This document shows positions 10,982 through 23,859 of a stretch of 64,000 bases of DNA, piece after piece. The notes under the pieces were generated by a model. That model was not told the DNA's origin. It ran no database searches and saw nothing but the letters and a program-made list of their open reading frames with translations. Within the stretch, counting starts at the first letter, position 1. Each line of letters starts with the position of its first letter. This stretch comes from Ectocarpus siliculosus (taxonomy: Eukaryota > Sar > Phaeophyceae > Ectocarpales > Ectocarpaceae). Made by a program: the position numbers and the translations under genes. The DNA lies in assembly GCA_000310025.1 (NCBI GenBank), contig FN649727.1, positions 1,165,601 to 1,229,600 of the forward strand, in the 5' to 3' direction.

Positions 10982-13900
10982 GAAAAACGAAAAGGGGGAG
11001 GGAGAACGCCTGCGATGGTTTTCCCGAACAGCTGGGTTTCTTTTGGGACGGGAGCAGACTGCTGCTTCTATCGGTGGGTCGGGACACGTCGGCGTTGTAG
11101 CGCTGTTTTTGTGTTTGTTATTGTGTCGCCGGTAGATGTTCGAGCTCTTCCAACAGCTGCCCACCGAGCAAATCGACAGGTTGGTTGACTCTTTAGCTGT
11201 CTTGCGCTCGTGTGAAGTTTGCTTCTTGTCAGAGTCGTCCAGTGTTCTCACAGCTGCTCGGATAATCGTTTCCTCTGCACCGAACCGAAGTGCTTTGGCC
11301 TGTGCACGGCATTTGCGAGCAGGGTGCACGCGTTGTTGTTTCTGCGACGTTAATCCTCCTGTTCCTCTTTTTTATTTATCGTGTGTCGGCCCTTTCGTCG
11401 AAGTGGTCGTTCAAGTGGTGGCCTCTGCTTGAGACTTGGAGCGTTGAGAGAGTATCTGACATGCCGACACTGGCTTTGAACGCTCATGTTTGCTTACTTG
11501 GCCCTTTTTCGTGCGCAATGTGTTCACACACTTGGGACGTGATTTGCAACTTTTTTTTCTCGGCATTTTCTTGTGACTGCCCTAAATGATCTGGATTGTG
11601 CTCGCCGCGAAACAAGGATCACCAGGGCGGCTGTTTTTCGCAACGTGTCCCCACCCGCATCATCTGGTGTATCAATATCCAACCGGTCAGTCGAATGACC
11701 AATAACGTGTGAGACCGGGCGGGTTTGACTCTGGTGATGCTACAGTACTGGAGGCGGAGTACGAAGACAGAGAAGCGTAAGAAGAGTTCCTTTGTACCAA
11801 CCGTGTCTTTCGAAGTGCTGTGTGTTGAAGGAGTCCAGAGGAGTCCGCCCACGTGCTTGTTGAAATGAAGAGCCCACCGAAAGTTCACTTCGGTTTTACG
11901 TTAGTCGCTCCACTCGACGTTAGGACTCAGTTGATCCCATCAAGTTGACCTGCGGACGTTGTTGGTCCTGCCGGCGGTTTTATTTCGCCTTTGAAGGCAC
12001 TTACTTTCGCTGTTGGTTCGAAGGTCGACACATGTCGTATTTGCTTGCGGGAGAGTTATGATCGAGCTCCGTTTTGAACGCACGAAATGCGCGCGCGGGG
12101 GGTTGTTGTTGCTGTCTTGAGATCGTCTATCGGGTGTACCATGGTTGTAGTTTGCGATGAACGTGTGGTCTCCTGAGCCGTGTTCCTTGGTGTTGATGTG
12201 CACTGCACCGGCGGAACCCTTGTCGCCGCGTGAGCTGGTTCTTGCGCCCTGCCCGAATACGCCGAAATTTTTTTGGAATGCAAAAAGGCTGCTTCCTGTA
12301 GCTATTGTTTGCGGTAGATTTGAAACGAGACGGATATGGCGTTGAATATTAGACCTTATTGTCATTTTGGTCTGATTTTTTCCTTCTTTTTTTTTTTTTT
12401 TGTCGGGGATTGGCTGCGTTGGTTGGTCAACGCGCGACGGCTGTGTCCTTGTACATGGACAGGACCACCGCTGTATGGAAAGCACGGTCAAGATGTGCGA
12501 CCTCTATTAATTGGTCGTTGTAGAGAGGGCGTGGGGTTTGATAGCGTTCCCGAGCCATGTAAAAAGTCTAGAGTCCTTCCTGCATTAACATATTTTACGA
12601 GTGTCTGTGCGTGTACCAGGTATGTATGTTTTAAGCATCTTGCGGTTGACCGCTTCAACTTTTTGTCGCGCGCTATCCTTCGCCGTGCGCACATGCTTGT
12701 TTGATCATCTCGAGATGGTCCCAGCAACAAGGAATGGAATGACTATCATCCTGCTCCTGTCCTAAACGCGCCGCCGCTTCAAGAAGCTCTGTTTTTGGGC
12801 AACCGTCGCGGCCTATTTATTCCTAATTGAGAAAAACCAGCAGAGGACTTACACCTTTTTGTCATGGGTTCGGTCCAAGTACTCCATTTTGAACCAAGTA
12901 CTCTCCGAAGTTATTGCAAGTTCTTTGGTGGCGCGTATTGATAGGGCTTAGGCCCCCATTTTCCTGAAGACCCTTTCCATTTTATTTGTGAATGTTTCGA
13001 TTGCTGAAATAGGCTGAACGGTGCGGGTTTAGAACAACAAAAACAACAGACGGCCAATCGTTTTTTTTTATGGAGGAAACTAAATAATACTCTACAGGGG
13101 TTTCAGGTTCACTCCGACGAAAAATATGCCAATACTTGTACAAAGCATGGTTTAGAAAAATGGCCTAGTCAGGGTCGACTTCCGCAAACATGATGTTGAG
13201 CAGCAAACTACAAACGCCCAGCATGCTTCTCATCACCGACATCCATCCGTGGTGTACCATTGACAACCCACGAGTGAGTGTCTGTGAGCAAATGGCAACA
13301 ACAAAACTATATTCCCGCAATCCTTGTTCGTGGTGCTTTCTGCATCCCTTTGGGTGGTTGGCACCATGATTGATGCTGAGTAGAGGCGGGTAAACACGAA
13401 CGACGAACATCAACGAACCAACACAATAAGGGTTAGGGTTAGGGTTAGGGTTAGCAGCGCGTGAGCATTTCGACAATACATTTTTAGAAAATAAGCACAA
13501 AAACGCAGAAAGACTACCCGTTCGAGATATAACCACAGTCGAAAAGGGATGCGCTCAAGTATTTTCAGTGGTGAGTGGAAAAGGAAAACGGCTGGAAACC
13601 GGATTGTGTTGTGTTGAGAGTCGACTTTCACACGCGTTCGGAATTTTCCTTTCCTTCTAGAGCTCAATGCAAGCTCTGTTGAACTACGGGTTTCATGCAG
13701 CTGGTGGATTTGCGTGCAGGTCTCGATTATTTGGTCAGGTATGCCCTTGGCGCGGGCGGGTGTGAGGGGGGCGCGCACCGCTCTAGGATGAATTTTCCCG
13801 TCTGGTGCCGGGACATCATAACCGTTTTATTTTATTTATTATTCCTTAATCGTAACCGTTGTTGTGTCAGTTTCCTACAAGATACAACATCTTCTTTTAA

Positions 13901-14221
13901 GATCTCACATCATGGGATGCATGCGCGCACGATAATAACCAGCCACAGCAGTGCATCTAATAACACAACGTTCCGTTCGAGTGAGTGTAGGGATCAAGAC
14001 AGCGAAATAAATGACGGGAGAGCGAGAGAGCGAGAGAGCGAGAAGCGGGAGAGCGGAGACGATGCGGCGCTGTAGGTTTCGTTTCGGCCGCTAGTCCCCT
14101 CCGAAAGAACGATGCACCCATCGCATTTCTCGGAGCCCCCGCCGGCGAAGCCCAAGTGCTCTACGTGCGTCTGGCAGCTGGTGGGTTTGCGCTGCTTTCT
14201 CTCGCTCGCACTCTCTCTACC
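10982..14221. other. Intergenic region without recognised genes
   Basis: Short ORFs on both strands lack family resemblance or consistent splice structure. The region contains poly-T tracts and an interstitial TTAGGG tract. Its right end is the promoter and 5' untranslated region of the methyltransferase gene. Confidence 0.5.
13428..13454 (+). repeat. Interstitial telomeric repeat (TTAGGG)n
   Basis: About four and a half perfect TTAGGG units in an otherwise non-repetitive region, far from any chromosome end in this window. TTAGGG is the telomere unit known in brown algae and many other eukaryotes. Confidence 0.85.
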
Positions 14222-17200
14222 ATGCGTCGCTCTACCTTCGTAGTCCTCCTCGCTAGGAACGCGTTGGGTTTCTCGCCGAACCTGTCAAGCATTGTCGGCG
14301 TTGACGGCGGGATGGGAGCCAGAAGTAGCAGGAATTTCGTCAGTGCAACTCGGCCTGCTGGATCTACTGCGCTGTTCGCCTCAGGGTAAGCACGAAGGTC
14401 GCCAGCGCAATTTTTTTGCCTACTCCTCAGTACGTTGAGGATAAAGTGGAGTGTATCATTGACTCTACTGCTGTGGTGTGTGGTGTGTACGTAGGTGGGG
14501 AATGGGCACACACCTAGCACCCAGTAGTTTGAATCCTCTGGTGTGTTTCCAGTTTCCTCCTCTGACTACCCCCCCCCACTTTGTGACACGACCCGTTGTG
14601 CTCGCTGCTTGTGCTCGCTGCTGTGCGCGGCTGCAGCCCTTGATCTCTCTATGCATACGCTGGTTTACGTAATGCCGAAAGCCGCCACACTGGTAGGTTC
14701 CATTGCGTCCTGAAGTGCGTTACGCCCAACTCGACCGCAGTGCTTCATCCAAAAAGCCTAGTCAGGAGGTCCTGCCGAAGTTGACGGCTCTCACCTTTGT
14801 GCAACCGCACCCCGCCACTGCTGTACATGCTGCAATACTGCTTGAGGTATCCGGCGTACTATTATAGTTGTGCTGTAGATAGCCGTCCACGAAGTCTTGG
14901 AACTGTCATAACAAACCCACGCCACCCTTAATTTTATTCTGTGATCAACCCGCCAATTGCGTCGTAAATAAGCCATTGCATTAGCTGCTGCCCAATCCCA
15001 TGCTCCCGTTACCAATGTGTATAATCGTACGTGTAGTCTACAGTAGTTTCAGTGGTACACTCCCGACACGGCAGCCCGCAATCTGAACTACGACCACCTT
15101 TTGCGCGTTTTTTCCCTCCGTAAAACAACTGTGTGCGCTGCGTATGTAAATGCATGAGCGCAGCCCAGAGCACCGCATGCTCCTAGTACATGTCGCGTGT
15201 GTCCCATGCCTCTCGCTTGTTATTCTCCACTGTTCGAGGGGCTGCATAGCAGAAGTATGTCACATGTTAGATGGTTGAACATGGGACATAACCTTCGGAG
15301 ATTGCAGTTGGTAGATTGCGGGGGAACAGGGAGTTTCTACTTGGTTTCTTCGGAGATTCGATGAGTGATCTGAATTGCGTGACGGATAGGAGTGGTGATG
15401 CTCTCCTCGATTCCTCGGACACGAGTGCTAACTGATGTTTCCTCTTCCCGCTAATACAAGACTTTCCCACCTCGGCCCTCACTGGCCGAGCTGCCTTTCT
15501 CCACAAGCCTGCAAGCTTCGGCCTACCCGGTTTACCCAACATCACACAAGAACACGCAAAATGTCGTCAGCGCTGACTACTTTGGTCTACTCAAGGGGAT
15601 AACCCCATACCTAACATCTCCCCCTCTGACACTTCCGCCACACGCTCCTCTCCACGGAAAAACACCCCTGGCAAGATCGGAAGGCGGGTTCTCGCCTGGA
15701 AAATCCGGTGTTAAACCCTTCCACGCTGATTCTTACCTGAAGCAGTAGTGGTATGCATAGATATGGCGGAATCTCTTCCGTTCTCCCTCACCGAGATTCC
15801 GCCCCACACTACCTCGTCCTTTGTCGAACTACAGGCGGTGTTGTCGGCATCCTTCGCTTCCTCCCTTCCCCTCGGCAACATGCCACGCCTGAAACACGTC
15901 ATGCCTGACCTACCGTAGACTGGTGGGGACGCTTCACTTCCTGAAAAAACCATGGACCATGCCAAACACGCCGAACACATGCATGCAGTCACCTTGGACG
16001 CAACATCAGACAGTTTGAACGCCCTCTACTTCCTTGCGATTCCTTCCCCCCATCGACATTGCACAAAAACTGTTGCGGAGGACAGCCGATGGTGTGCGTG
16101 GGCTACTAAGAAAATGCTTCGGTGAACGCACACGGGGGGGGGGCAAACGATACCGTCTCCTCAGCGTTTGTATTATAATCCTTTGCATAGTTTCACCAAG
16201 AGGTAAGCAAGCGCGGGGGCGGGATTCAGTCACGAAATATGACAGGCACGACCGCAAGGAGGGCGTGCACACACACTGTCAGGTTAAAGCAGCAATCCCC
16301 TGGACCAAAGCAGTAGTCGTCACCACAGCTGACAACTTTGCCCTGTGCGACCCATCAAACAGCAACGTGTTGTTCGGGGCTCGACTCCCACACCACCTTT
16401 CTCCGCCAACATCATCCCAACTCTTTTTTGTTTTTGCCCTTGTGCCACGCGATTTCGTAGAGGGGTGTCCGCGGAGGAGGTGCTGAAGGCACCCAAGTGG
16501 CCAGAGAAGTGGCCCTTCTATGAGGACGACTTCAGCCGCATGGACGAGTCCAGCGACGGGGATTTCTACTCGCAGCCGCGGCTCGTCTACCACATCGGTA
16601 AGCATCTTTCCCTGTGTTGTTTTGTTTTTTTCTGCTTTTGGAATGCGTCAAACCAGACATGTTGACGGTCAGCATTTTTTTTTCCTTTCCTTTCGTTTTT
16701 TTCTGCGGTATGCTATGAATCAGGCAGCGATGTTGTCGACGCACATCGGTCAGTTTTTTTTTTTGACCTTTGTTTGTCCCTGCTGTACATGCGGTAAATC
16801 AACCCAGCGATGTTGTTGAAGCACATGGCGTCAGTTTTGTTGTCTGTGGAAAATAAGCTACAGCACAGAGAGGCTCTGTTGTACAGCCAGTGTTCTCTCT
16901 TTCCTGCTTGGAAGGAGTGTAGAGTAGCTCCCTGTTGTAAATGTTAATTTTTCATGGCTTGGTTCGTTTTTTTTGTTCTATGTGTGCAGAGTCCCCGCCG
17001 AGCCAGCATGGTTATTGGGAGGGAGGAAGGAAACATCTTGTTTTGTGGTCGTTATCTTTCTGGCATATGCATATGTAACCCCCTAGAATATTTGTTCTCT
17101 GCGACTCTGTACTGATGCTGCTGTGAACCATTGTTGGTATTGAACGCCTGTTTTTCAAGACGATTCCGCGGTGAAGGCGTTGACGAAGTACTACGCCAAG

Positions 17201-18433
17201 GCGTTGCCCAAGGGGGCGGACGTGCTGGACATCTGCTCGTCGTGGGTGAGCCATTTCCCGAAGGACTGGGAGCACGGCAAGCGCACCGGGTGGGTCTGGA
17301 TTGCTCTGTACTCTGTAGGATTGCTTGAATAGTCGAGTTTATCGTTTCTCCGCTTCCGACGTGGCACGTCGGACGATTTTCGAGACGCGCACAGGGTGGG
17401 GTGCGATTGTTCTAGCATCCCCTAAATGAGTATACGTTGCTTACCCCTTTAAAGATGCCAGTTAGCTACAGGTTGTAGGTCCAGACGATAATCGTATCCG
17501 CTCCTTGGGAGAGGCTATACAGACCCGAGGGACGAAGACTGACAAGGCTTTGACGTAAACGTGTCCCCAAATACGCTGGGGACACTTTCCATATACTGAA
17601 GCCAAGGCCGCAAATTTATCCGGTTCTATGCACAGGCTATCTATGCAGACTCAAACGTACATGAAGGGGACACGCGGCTTGGGAGACACCTTTACAGCAA
17701 GTCAGAGGCCGAGAAGAGGCACACTGACATCACACTCCAATACATCACGAAACGTACCACCTCACTCAAGCATGGCAGTCCAAGGTTTTCCACGGGCGTT
17801 TCACACAGCGGAGCATAGTGACGACAGCGGTGCGGTAAACAAACGTTTAAGAGCCTTTTCCCCAAAGCGTCCCCATTCGGGCTTCCAGTACTACTTCGTA
17901 GTCGAGGTCACTGTTTCTCCTCTTGACTTTTCGGATGATTTTCGACACTGTTGAGTGCTTGCACCTTGCACATGCCTGCATGTGTGGCCGGGGGACCCTC
18001 AACTCTGCTTTTCGGCGCGGACCCAATTTTTTTCCCTTTTGCCTCTGCGAAATATTGAACAACCATTTGCCTCACTTCCACGGCTCTCCGAGCACTAGAC
18101 TGCTCTTGACCGTGCGAACTCTTGACGCGCACCACACCCGCCCAATCTCGAAAGAAAAACCGCCGTATCACCTCGAGGGAACCCCCGAACATGGCCCAAC
18201 CGGCCAGCGCTCACTTCCTTCTCGTCCGTACGACGCCGTAACGTCGAAAATAAGGCTGGGGATGAACGAGTTCGAGCTGAGCAAGAACGTGCAGCTGGAC
18301 GAGTACAAGGTTAAGGACCTTAACGTTGACGCGAAGTTTCCCTTTGAAGACAACTCCTTCGACGTCGTCACGTGCGTCGTGTCGGTGAGATGCCCTTGTG
18401 ATTTTTTCTGTTTAATCTGTCTGTCTGTCTGCC

Positions 18434-18490
<57 letters not shown>

Positions 18491-19576
18491 TTCTGTCCTC
18501 TGTGGTTCTGTTGCAAGCATTCGTTCGAACCATTCCGCGTTCCTGTTCTTCGTTTTTTTTTTTGTCTTTTGGCGTCGTTTTTTGTTCGTCCCGGTTTGTC
18601 GTTGTGGCTGGCGTATAGGTGAGGAGCAGCTAGCGGTTGGTTTCAGCACCAAACAAGAACACTTGCTTAGTTACCACGAGCGCATCCCGCCCCATACAGT
18701 GTTGCGGGGGATGCTGGGTGCGGTACGACAAGTGTATCGATGTTTCGGTATCCTATGTACACACACCGGTATTCTGTTTCTTCCCTCAATTGTGATATAT
18801 TTCCCACTTGGTCGACGACATTTACACGTGAAGGTGGACTACTTGAACAAGCCGCTGGAGGTCTTCAACGAGATCCGACGAGTGCTGAGACCAGGCGGCA
18901 AGGCCATCATGTCCATGTCCAACAGGTAACCGTAAGGGTGGTCTTTTTTTCCCCACGTGTATTCGCCTAATCCTTGTTTGTACACATGTTGCACGTTCAC
19001 CACTCGATCAGTCCACGACAAAACTCGTTCTGTTCACCAGTCGTGCCCGTGTCCGACAAGTGGTGATACCACGTCACGGCCATTGCCTCCCAACTAGGTT
19101 GTTTGTTTGGTCGAACGCCATGTTTTCCAGCCCGCGACGTTGTAGCTCTCGAGGGAAGAAAGTGTCTTGTTGTTTAGAAAAACGCCGCTGACGGGGATGG
19201 GGGGCTTTTCCGTGAGGGTAGAGTTAGGGGTTCTTGTGCGCGGCCCCTGGATCGAAACTACGGTCAGCATTGACGAGACGAAAGAGCGGAGCGATCGCAA
19301 AGAAACATGGTTTCACCGGGAAAAGGCGAGTCAATGGAATACAGGAGACACTGCTTCACTGGTTGTATTTTGTGATCTGCGCCTACTTCTCTCGAGGCTT
19401 TTGAGAGCACTAAACAGTCCGGACCGTGCACTACCCAACGCTTCAAGTTTCACTAAACCCCGCCCGAACAAATGAAACGGCAACCCGCGCCGAACGGACG
19501 CAGATGTTTCCCGACGAAGGCGATCCAGATCTGGAACCAGACTAACGACATGGAGCACATCTTCATCGTCGGTGAG

Positions 19577-19609
<33 letters not shown>

Positions 19610-20101
19610 TTGTCGTTGTACAGTTGTCGTTGTACTCGTTGGTTGTTGTTGCCGGCGCACCGCTCGGTTCCGTGTCGTGTGTAGAGTGAGATACTCTCGA
19701 GGTTGACTCATTTATCCCTCACTCACCACACCCCCCGATAGTACCTGCCAAGGGCGCTCTCGTGTTCCCCTCTAGAAACCGACTCTGCCCATCCTCCCTT
19801 TTCTCGCTCTCGTTCCGATGGGATCGTAAATCCACTAGAATGAAATGTACTCTGAGGTTGACTCATGCATCCCTCACGCACTACACACACCGATGTCACT
19901 GTCAGGAGCTGTTGCAGTGGTCTATCGTATTTCCCCTCTCTTAACCGTCTCTACCCCCCTCTCCCCCTTGTTGCTGCCTTTCCGATAGGATCGTACTTCC
20001 ACTACGCGGGAGGCTTCGACCCGCCGGTCTCGCGCGACATCTCGCCAAACCCGGGGCGATCGGACCCCATGTACATAGTAGAGGGCAGAAAAAAGGCGTA
20101 A
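14222..20101 (+). CDS. SAM-dependent methyltransferase, probably plastid-targeted (7 exons)
   Basis: Exons: 14222-14385, 16461-16597, 17160-17289, 18255-18384, 18834-18925, 19504-19571 and 19989-20101. All have GT-AG borders and matching phases, giving 277 residues. It is a class I Methyltransf_11-type enzyme. Visible blocks are FYSQPRLVYHID; the SAM-binding strand GADVLDICSSWVSHFP; GLGMNEFELSKN; the post-III segment FPFEDNSFDVVTCVVSVDYL; and EIRRVLRPGGKAIMSMSNR. It closely resembles an algal and plant family of unknown substrate in which the first motif reads LDICSSWVSH rather than the usual ExGxGxG. The first in-frame ATG gives a short hydrophobic leader followed by NALG|FSP. This fits the heterokont bipartite plastid signal, which has Phe just after the signal-peptide cleavage site; plastid import is inferred. 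Intron 1 is ~2 kb. The natural substrate cannot be told from sequence. Confidence 0.88.
18417..18497. repeat. (CTGT)n microsatellite in intron 4 of the methyltransferase
   Basis: About 20 tetranucleotide units with one GCCTGT interruption, just downstream of the exon 4 donor site. Confidence 0.95.
19577..19608. repeat. (GTT)n microsatellite in intron 6 of the methyltransferase
   Basis: About ten GTT units begin four bases after the GT of the intron 6 donor at 19572. Confidence 0.95.
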
Positions 20102-22264
20102 GCGCTCACACGGGCATGGCACAAACGTTCTGAGACAGCTGGCTACTGCACACCGGAAGAGATAGAGTGCGGATCTTGGTCGAAAAATGAAGTGCGACAT
20201 GGTCGGAGGCGAGCGGCGTTGGGGGCATGGATGCGTATTTTCCGGCTTTTTTTTCTAGCGAAGAAGAGAGCCCTGCCGATATTTCAGCAGCGAGAACCTT
20301 TGCTTTTTGAGTTAGATTTTGTAAAGATTTTGGGATATCAGGAAACTCGGGGAACAAGCTCCTTGTCACAATTTATGTAGAAGCGGAACAGTTTTGGTGT
20401 TGTGGAGTGGAGGTGGGAGAGGGAGTATGTGCCCGCGGGAGGCAACCTCTTGTGAGTGAATGCCCAGGTTCTACCTCTGATTTCGGGTCGCGGAAGGGTG
20501 GCGTGACTGTTCACAGAGAGATGTTGGCCGCCCTTTCGATACCGGCAGGCTACACACTGGCGCAAAGGAATAATCGACAGCGTGTTGTTTTGGACCCTGT
20601 ACAGAACTTGTCCCCCTGCTCTGCAACTCTCAAGATGTACACATGGAACGCTGAATGGCGCCCATGAAACGGTGCCATTTGACGTTCAGCTCCCGTCTAT
20701 TTTAGCGGTTGAAGAAGTACCCTCATCTTGTTGCAAGAGCAAACTCCCTCATGGAACGTACCTTTTGGAGGGGTGATTTTCGCCTGTAGGACGCCAAGTT
20801 GTTGATGGCCTTGAAATACATCTATGTGGCGTACTTACGCATGCATCTAAGCGTGCAAGAGTGGCTAGCCACATCCAACCCCAGGTTGATTTTTTTTGGG
20901 GGGGGGCAAAACACCTCGAATTTCAAGCGAGCCCTAAGATGGGACGACACCAGTTTCACGCTATCATCGAAAACCATTGTTGTTTTTGTTGTTGTTTCCA
21001 TCCACGCATGAAAAATCGATTGACCCGGTCGCTGCCCAACGCCTCGTAACATCCGTACTGGTCCAACTGACGCGGACATTCCGCGGTACAGCAAGCTACC
21101 ATACCGAACACACCCAGACTACACATTGACATGAAAAAAACAACAAATACGGCCGAGAATATTCAGCTCAGCTGCGATTGAAATTACGCGAGGCAGGGGT
21201 CGCGAAAAACCAGATGTCGCACGCGACATGTTGGACAAAGGAAATGTTGTAGATATCCCGCCCCCACCCAACACGTGAGGTCGACCGAAATTGAACACAC
21301 AGGCCGAGAACGGTACACCGGTACACGACCCAGCTATAAATCATTGTTGCTACAATACATACACGAGGCACGAGAAAAAGGGACGCGCCACATACTCATT
21401 ACGCATGAAGGTTTTTCGAATGGTGCGAAAGGGTGGCGTGGTTCTCTTCAGGCATGGTACAAATTTCATTCTTATCATCCGCCAAGAAATGGACGCAACC
21501 GCGAGGGTACCTAGAGACTGATGCATGCCTACGCGCATAGTGTAGTGCTGTAACGGCTAAAGCGTATCCCATAGAGGACGCGTTCGAAAATGTTGGCGCT
21601 GCTCATTGCATAGTTCTCAGACGTACAAAAACAAAATTTGTTGCAGTAGTTGTCGGGTGTATGCGGCAGTGGAATACACTCACGTATGCACCACAATTGT
21701 GTAACTCCACCTCTTCTCTCGATATGGAAAACGGCACGGTTTTCAGCGACACGTGGTTCGAGGCTTGAACCCTGGAAGGCACATGTGGATGGCCAAGAAT
21801 GAGGGAATAGAGCAAGCATCATCATCCATGTGTTCCCGAACTCGTCCGTTTCAGCTTGAACAAAATGCACGCACTTGGTTTACTCGCGATCTATTCGTAT
21901 TCACTCAAGATGCAGGCAAACAGGCCTGCTTGGCGGCGGGCGTTTATTGACAAGGGGTGTTTTATCCCTGGGTTTTCTCGCGTACGAGTGTTCCTTCATC
22001 ACCTTCACCGGAAAATACCTCGTGGGCCCCGTCTCGTCGCTAAACATGTACACTGCAGCAGCCGCCGTCACCAACAGTCTTCCCAATCAAAACCACAAAT
22101 ATCATGCTCGTACGAAACCTTTGAGCACCGCCCCCAAATATCAGGGAGAGCAGCAGCAAAAGCACGACTGCCGAACGGATTACGTAGCAACCACGGGACA
22201 CCTTTGAGGAGTGCCCTGGAGGGAAACCCGGGGTGTTATTGACACGTTCGAAATTGAAAAAGCT
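20102..22264. other. Intergenic region without recognised genes
   Basis: Only short ORFs without family resemblance or convincing splice structure are seen between the methyltransferase stop and the 0.8-kb dispersed repeat. Confidence 0.45.
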
Positions 22265-23042
22265 TACGCGTATCGAGGCTAGTATGCAACAATGACCCGC
22301 TACCGCCTTCACTTTGAACAAACCGTTTTGGACGACGGGGGTCGAATCCGTGCGTTCGAACTCCGGCATTCCACTTTCACTGCCTGAGCGCGGCGGTGTA
22401 CAGTTACTCTCCGACATCAGCATGGCACGGCTTGTTCGTTTGTGTTCGAAAAAGAGAGACATACTTGTAGACTAAATAGGTCATGATGTAAGTGCCGACC
22501 AAGAATATATTTTCTCAAAATGTACGATTTTTCCTCAACCATTGAGGAATTGCTGTGAAAGTGACGATAGATTGCGCACGTGGGATCCTACGATCTCTCG
22601 TCACCTTAGCTCTGCGTCTATCACCATGTGCCTGCCTCCGACACTCGTTTGCGACCCCATGTTTTTCACTCCGACTAGCGTCTGAAACAATGAAATGCGC
22701 TCCTCACCGCGGCCTCACACGACTACCAAGGACGTGTGCATTACAACGGTAGCACATGTGTGCTGGTGCGCTTTGCTTGTATGCACTCATTTGGAGTTTG
22801 GGCTTCAAATTGTGTGTGGGCACAAGCGTGCGCGGTGGCGCGTCTGGCGTATCCGGGCCGTGTTCGGTTTCGGTCACGGCGTGCGTTGGTTCGCTTCACT
22901 CGTAGACACTCGCGCTTCCCGGGTACTGAGCGGTGTTTGATCACACAGGCTCGCTTCGCTCGTAGGGTCACTTTGTGTCTTGGGCGGTGAACGGTGCTCG
23001 ATCATAGGGAGTGGCTCTCGCTTCGGCGGAACCTAGATTCCA
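22265..23042 (+). repeat. 0.8-kb dispersed repeat, copy 1
   Basis: This segment is similar along its whole length to the reverse complement of 40643-41457. Shared blocks include ACGCGTATCG at the outer end, GGTCGAATCCGTGCGTTCGA against its counterpart, the GATCC-GCGATCTCTCGT block, GACGTGTGCATTAC, and TCGCTTCGCTCGTAGGGT. There is no coding capacity. Identity looks like roughly 75-80 percent by eye. It is probably a non-autonomous transposable element or a divergent terminal repeat. Confidence 0.75.
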
Positions 23043-23439
23043 AGATTCCAAGAGTCTCAAATTCATGAAAGAGGAGGAACTTTCTGAGCCAAAGGAAAAA
23101 CGTACTCGGGGTAGGGCTAAAATGCCCTAAAGAATGAATCTTCAAACATTTCATTTCCCCGAGCCACACGCAAAACATTGTTCCGCAGGATGACCCAACA
23201 GATGCCATGACGCCTCCAACAACCTGTCCTGCCCACGAACTGTTGTACTGCATCCAAGATAAGGATTCATTCTATCGTCGTCGTTTTTGTGATGTCATAT
23301 CCCTTGCGAAACCGCACAACACCTCCTGGAGTTGTCAAAGGAGGTGTCGACCAATGCAATGAAACGAGGCAAAAATGATCATGGAATGTGTTTTTCTCGC
23401 GTAAGGCATCAGCAACACCGCCATCCACGCGTAGAATAA

Positions 23440-23764
23440 TGTTAGATATACTCGCAGCAGTATCTGGTCGTGAGGATCCCAGGGGGATACGTGTTGGGAA
23501 TTTCGTGTGTTGCAGGGTACCATCGGTGCGGTCACGGGAACCCTTTTGGCGTGGTTGGTGCGATGAAGCTTGCGTGCGTGCTGCGCTCACTTCTTCCTCT
23601 CTCTCTCCACCACCACCACCGTCTCTCTCCAATCAAGTTTCCTTCTCCCACTCTCTCTCCAACTCTCTCTCAATCTCTCTCTCTCGGCCTAACACGGCCG
23701 ACTACCCAGTGCCCCAAGTAACGTCCAGAACGTGCTTGCTGCACCCCGCGTAGTTTACCTTTCA
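23440..23764 (+). repeat. 5' LTR of the copia element
   Basis: A 325-bp LTR starting TGTTAGATATACTCGC and ending TTTACCTTTCA. It contains a CT-rich tract (23580-23690) that may include transcription signals. It differs from the 3' LTR by A versus G at 23539. Confidence 0.95.
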
Positions 23765-23859
23765 CACTAGTGCGATATCACGGTATCTGCGCGCGGGCGT
23801 AGCCATCCGGGGGTTGTGCAGTCACGCGCAATCGGTAGACTCCCACAACACCAAACACC

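Noticed and set aside
13428-13454. True chromosome end
   Set aside because: There are only ~4.5 units, with unique sequence and a complete gene beyond on both sides.
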